From Candidatus Pacearchaeota archaeon (lineage in GTDB: Archaea > Nanobdellota > Nanobdellia > Pacearchaeales > GW2011-AR1): a stretch of DNA of 51,748 nucleotides. Below the pieces are notes generated by a model. That model saw nothing but the letters and a program-made list of their open reading frames with translations, was not told the origin of the DNA and did no database searches. Position 1 is the stretch's first letter. Each line of letters starts with the position of its first letter. The stretch covers positions 1-51,748 of the forward strand of contig JAGLQO010000004.1 of NCBI GenBank assembly GCA_023136775.1, in the 5' to 3' direction. Below, piece by piece: positions 49,836 through 51,748 of the stretch. Both the position numbers and the translations under genes were made by a program.

Positions 49836-50255
49836 TTATTTTCTCTGCAACATGAATTCGATTTTCTTTGGATCTTGTTTTATGTCTTTTACAACCGAGG
49901 CTGGACCGATGATTGTTATTGCGTCTTGTTCTCCGACTAGAATTTTTGCTATATTGTGTCTAATTCTGTCGAATAATTTTTGATGTTCGTTTTCTCCAGA
50001 GATTGCTGCAATTTCAACTCCTTGGAAATTTTCAACATTGCCAATTAACATCATAGAATTTTCAATCAATCTAACTTCTTCGTCGGCTGTTAATTTTCCT
50101 TGAAGAATAACAATTTTTTGATCAAGAACTGCACTCATTATTTTTTTAATTCTGCCAATTGTATCTTCTTTGGCTATTTCAGAATATGGCATAAAATGTA
50201 TTGTCAAATCTTTACTAGACTTCTTATTCACCTTTTTACTTTTTTTCTTTGCCAT
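49836..50255 (-). CDS. DUF2073-family protein
   Basis: 139 aa from ATG 50255 (MAKKKSKKVNKKSSKD); the track's ATG 50270 overlaps the MNT gene and adds five residues. After the lysine-rich start, the core has LTIHFMPYSEIAKEDTIGRI, VILQGKLTADEEVRLIENSM, GVEIAAISG and AITIIGPASVVKDIKQDPKK, the pattern of archaeal DUF2073. In archaea DUF2073 genes typically stand between the Era-like GTPase and the Zn-ribbon gene. It superficially resembles SepF in size, but lacks the SepF core. The 3' 108 bases are duplicated downstream. Confidence 0.8.
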   Translation of the reverse strand: MAKKKSKKVNKKSSKDLTIHFMPYSEIAKEDTIGRIKKIMSAVLDQKIVILQGKLTADEEVRLIENSMMLIGNVENFQGVEIAAISGENEHQKLFDRIRHNIAKILVGEQDAITIIGPASVVKDIKQDPKKIEFMLQRK

Positions 50256-50259
50256 ATTT

Positions 50260-50574
50260 TTAAATCTCAATCCCCTCTTTTATTGCTAAATTAATAATCG
50301 TGGGCTTGTCTTTCATCCCCTCAAACTCCTCAGAAGTAAGACAAACAAAATCCACTGAATAATTTGCGTCCCAAGCCCTATACATATCGGGAGCTCTCTT
50401 ATAACTTCTAACTCCATCAAACTCATCGCTAACCACAATCAAATCGAAATCGCTATCTTTCCTAAAATCTCCACGAGCTCGACTCCCGAACAAAATAATT
50501 TTTTTTATTTTTATTTTTTCAGAAACAATTTTTTTAAAAGCCTTTACAACTTTTATATTCTTTTTCTTATCCAT
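50260..50574 (-). CDS. MNT-type nucleotidyltransferase (antitoxin MntA-like)
   Basis: 104 aa. The minimal nucleotidyltransferase motif FGSRARGDFRKDSDFDLIVV has GS-x10-DxD, with a third acid in YSVDFVCL. In HEPN/MNT modules this protein AMPylates and thereby silences the HEPN RNase. It overlaps the HEPN gene by 22 bases. Confidence 0.9.
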   Translation of the reverse strand: MDKKKNIKVVKAFKKIVSEKIKIKKIILFGSRARGDFRKDSDFDLIVVSDEFDGVRSYKRAPDMYRAWDANYSVDFVCLTSEEFEGMKDKPTIINLAIKEGIEI

Positions 50575-50918
50575 ATCAACACCTCCTCAGCAAACTTAAT
50601 AAAGCTATTCACTTCCTTCTCTTTAAAATCTTCAAGAGGAATATATCTTGACCCAGTATATGAATTAGATAACTCCACCAAATTGTTAAGAAAATTCTCA
50701 GGAGAATCAACCTCTCTTCCTAATTTAGCTAAATCATGCGTCCTAATTAATCCTTTTCCATTCTTAATCATCAGAGCCTTGAGTCCTTTCTCAACAGATT
50801 GCTGACACAAAAAAATTGCAACGGAATACTTCTCACCATTAAAATTATATTTGGCACTATCCAAATCAATATCAGCCTGTTCCAACCACTTTTCAAATTC
50901 CTCTTTTTCATTCACCAT
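50553..50918 (-). CDS. HEPN-domain protein (toxin partner of MNT)
   Basis: 121 aa, all-helical HEPN fold: FEKWLEQADIDLDSAKYNF, SVAIFLCQQSVEKGLKALMI, then LIRTHDLAKLGREV and SSYTGSRYIP-like NSYTGSRYIPLEDFKEKEV. The arrangement (AIFLCQQSVEKGLKA, THDL, RYP) is that of HEPN proteins paired with MNT; the catalytic R-x4-6-H of active HepT toxins is not clearly present, so RNase activity is uncertain. It starts two bases after the GTPase stop. Confidence 0.85.
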   Translation of the reverse strand: MVNEKEEFEKWLEQADIDLDSAKYNFNGEKYSVAIFLCQQSVEKGLKALMIKNGKGLIRTHDLAKLGREVDSPENFLNNLVELSNSYTGSRYIPLEDFKEKEVNSFIKFAEEVLIWIRKRI

Positions 50919-50919
50919 T

Positions 50920-51558
50920 TTAAACTTTTTTTACTAATTTAAAAAGTGCTTCATAAAACTCATCTATGTTTTCACCACTTTTTGCAGAGATTCCCACTAC
51001 ATCGTATTCTGGGAAGGCTCCCTTAACTTTCTTAATATCAGACTTTTTTAAATCTATCTTGTTTGCAACAATTAATACTGGGATATTTCTTGCAACAAGA
51101 TTTCCAATAATTGTAATATTAACTTGAGAATATGGATTTACCGTCGAGTCAATCATAATAACCACTGCATCCATATCGTCCAGCCATTTAATAGATTCTA
51201 TGATTCCTTGGGTTGCTTCCTTTGCTCGCTCTTGGGCCGCTTTCTTTTTCATTCCAAATTTCATGAAATCTTCAAAATCTATTTTTGTTGCAATCCCTGG
51301 AGTATCAATTAATTTAAACTCAATTTTTTTACCGTCTCTTGAAATCATTACCTTTTCTTTTGCTTGAACCTCTCTTGTCTCATGTGGCATTTTACTTACT
51401 GTTCCTAAATCTTCACCTAGCCAATCTTGACAAATTCTATTTGCGATACTGGTTTTACCTGCATTTGGAGACCCATAAAAACCTAATTTTATCTCTCCTT
51501 TCTTTTTAAAAATACCAGAAAAAATCTTTTTGGCAAAATTTTTAATTACTTTTATCAT
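50920..51558 (-). CDS. Era-like GTPase
   Basis: 212 aa. G1 GFYGSPNAGKTSIANR, G2 region SKMPHETREVQAKE, G3 LIDTPGIATKIDFEDF, G4 ANKIDLKKS and G5 VGISAKSGENI are all present. This archaeal GTPase normally heads a conserved set with DUF2073 and a Zn-ribbon protein; here the MNT/HEPN pair has come between. Its ATG is three bases from the stop of the upstream partial gene. Confidence 0.92.
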   Translation of the reverse strand: MIKVIKNFAKKIFSGIFKKKGEIKLGFYGSPNAGKTSIANRICQDWLGEDLGTVSKMPHETREVQAKEKVMISRDGKKIEFKLIDTPGIATKIDFEDFMKFGMKKKAAQERAKEATQGIIESIKWLDDMDAVVIMIDSTVNPYSQVNITIIGNLVARNIPVLIVANKIDLKKSDIKKVKGAFPEYDVVGISAKSGENIDEFYEALFKLVKKV

Positions 51559-51560
51559 TA

Positions 51561-51748
51561 TTACTTTCGTGTAAATCTAGATTTATTAATGTTTCGCGGT
51601 GAAAGTTGTCCAAAAGCAGTCGCAACATTATTTCTTGCATTTGCTATGCCTGCATCTGAATTTAATGGTGGGGGTAAATTTGGTGGACCCATTGGTCGAT
51701 TTATGTTTTGATTAACAGAATTGTTTTGCTTAGCTTCTTTTTTTTGCT
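51561..51748 (-). CDS. Partial gene, Pro/Asn-rich C-terminus
   Basis: Open to the window edge on the minus strand. The visible 61 residues include QNINRPMGPPNLPPPLNSDA and IANARNNVATAFGQLSPRNI, ending RFTRK. Low complexity and unstructured; the stop lies two bases before the GTPase ATG, so it belongs to the same operon. The N-terminal part is outside the window and the family cannot be told. Confidence 0.5.
   Translation of the reverse strand, partial: QKKEAKQNNSVNQNINRPMGPPNLPPPLNSDAGIANARNNVATAFGQLSPRNINKSRFTRK

Noticed and set aside
49836-50270. SepF annotation for this gene
   Set aside because: Size and proximity to a division gene in the window suggested SepF at first, but the core motifs and neighbours (Era-like GTPase, Zn-ribbon) fit DUF2073.

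Overview
The window is archaeal. It carries aIF1A, the beta subunit of aIF2, a Pno1/Dim2-type KH protein, a proteasome beta subunit, the KH/beta-CASP nuclease FttA (aCPSF1), a class I CCA-adding enzyme, GatD and GatE, TrmB and HTH-10 regulators, a presenilin-type protease and an archaeal-type signal peptidase. Many genes have a TATA-like box 25-30 bases before the start codon and little or no leader. DNA is A+T-rich, genes are short, and several informational genes look bacterial (AspRS, MetK, an RRM protein). A DPANN lineage of the Woesearchaeota/Pacearchaeota kind fits; that placement is inference.

Layout. 1-10.4 kb: HTH-10 regulator, SNF2 helicase, amino-acid permease, a surface protein, an RRM protein, a histone-H1-like lysine-rich protein, two frameshifted small genes and an unrecognised zinc-binding pair. 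10.5-25.8 kb: tRNA-dependent amidation genes, with gatB, gatD, gatE, aspS, gatC and gatA interleaved with small genes, then a CysQ-like phosphatase and a DHH phosphoesterase. 26.2-30.8 kb: ftsZ behind a long structured leader, GNAT, a phage-like metallophosphoesterase and a nitroreductase. 30.9-35.5 kb: a tight minus-strand cluster of racemase, two ATP-grasp ligases and an S66 peptidase fused to a DUF1861 propeller. 35.7-40.1 kb: a structured element, tRNA-Asn and mostly translation genes. 40.2-48.9 kb: psmB, fttA, signal peptide peptidase and signal peptidase, TrmB, an XRE-CBS regulator opposite metK, and the CCA enzyme. 49-51.7 kb: the Zn-ribbon, DUF2073 and Era-like GTPase group, interrupted by an MNT/HEPN pair.

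How it works together. The AspRS has a histidine where known non-discriminating bacterial AspRS have one, GatCAB is complete, and a tRNA-Asn(GUU) is present, so Asn-tRNA is probably made by amidating Asp-tRNA; GatDE does the same for Gln. Both AspRS and GatE lack the GAD insertion usual for their families.

Most unusual: (1) a dispersed element of up to four consecutive hairpins whose stems covary while one 20-base loop stays fixed, one copy lying between two copies of a gene's 3' end; (2) two tandem covarying hairpins in the ftsZ leader; (3) the racemase/ATP-grasp/S66-DUF1861 cluster, a candidate D-amino-acid peptide pathway; (4) paired loss of the GAD domain. Intergenic regions also hold a second mosaic repeat family, short tandem repeats and long perfect palindromes. 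No rRNA, CRISPR array or transposase gene was seen.
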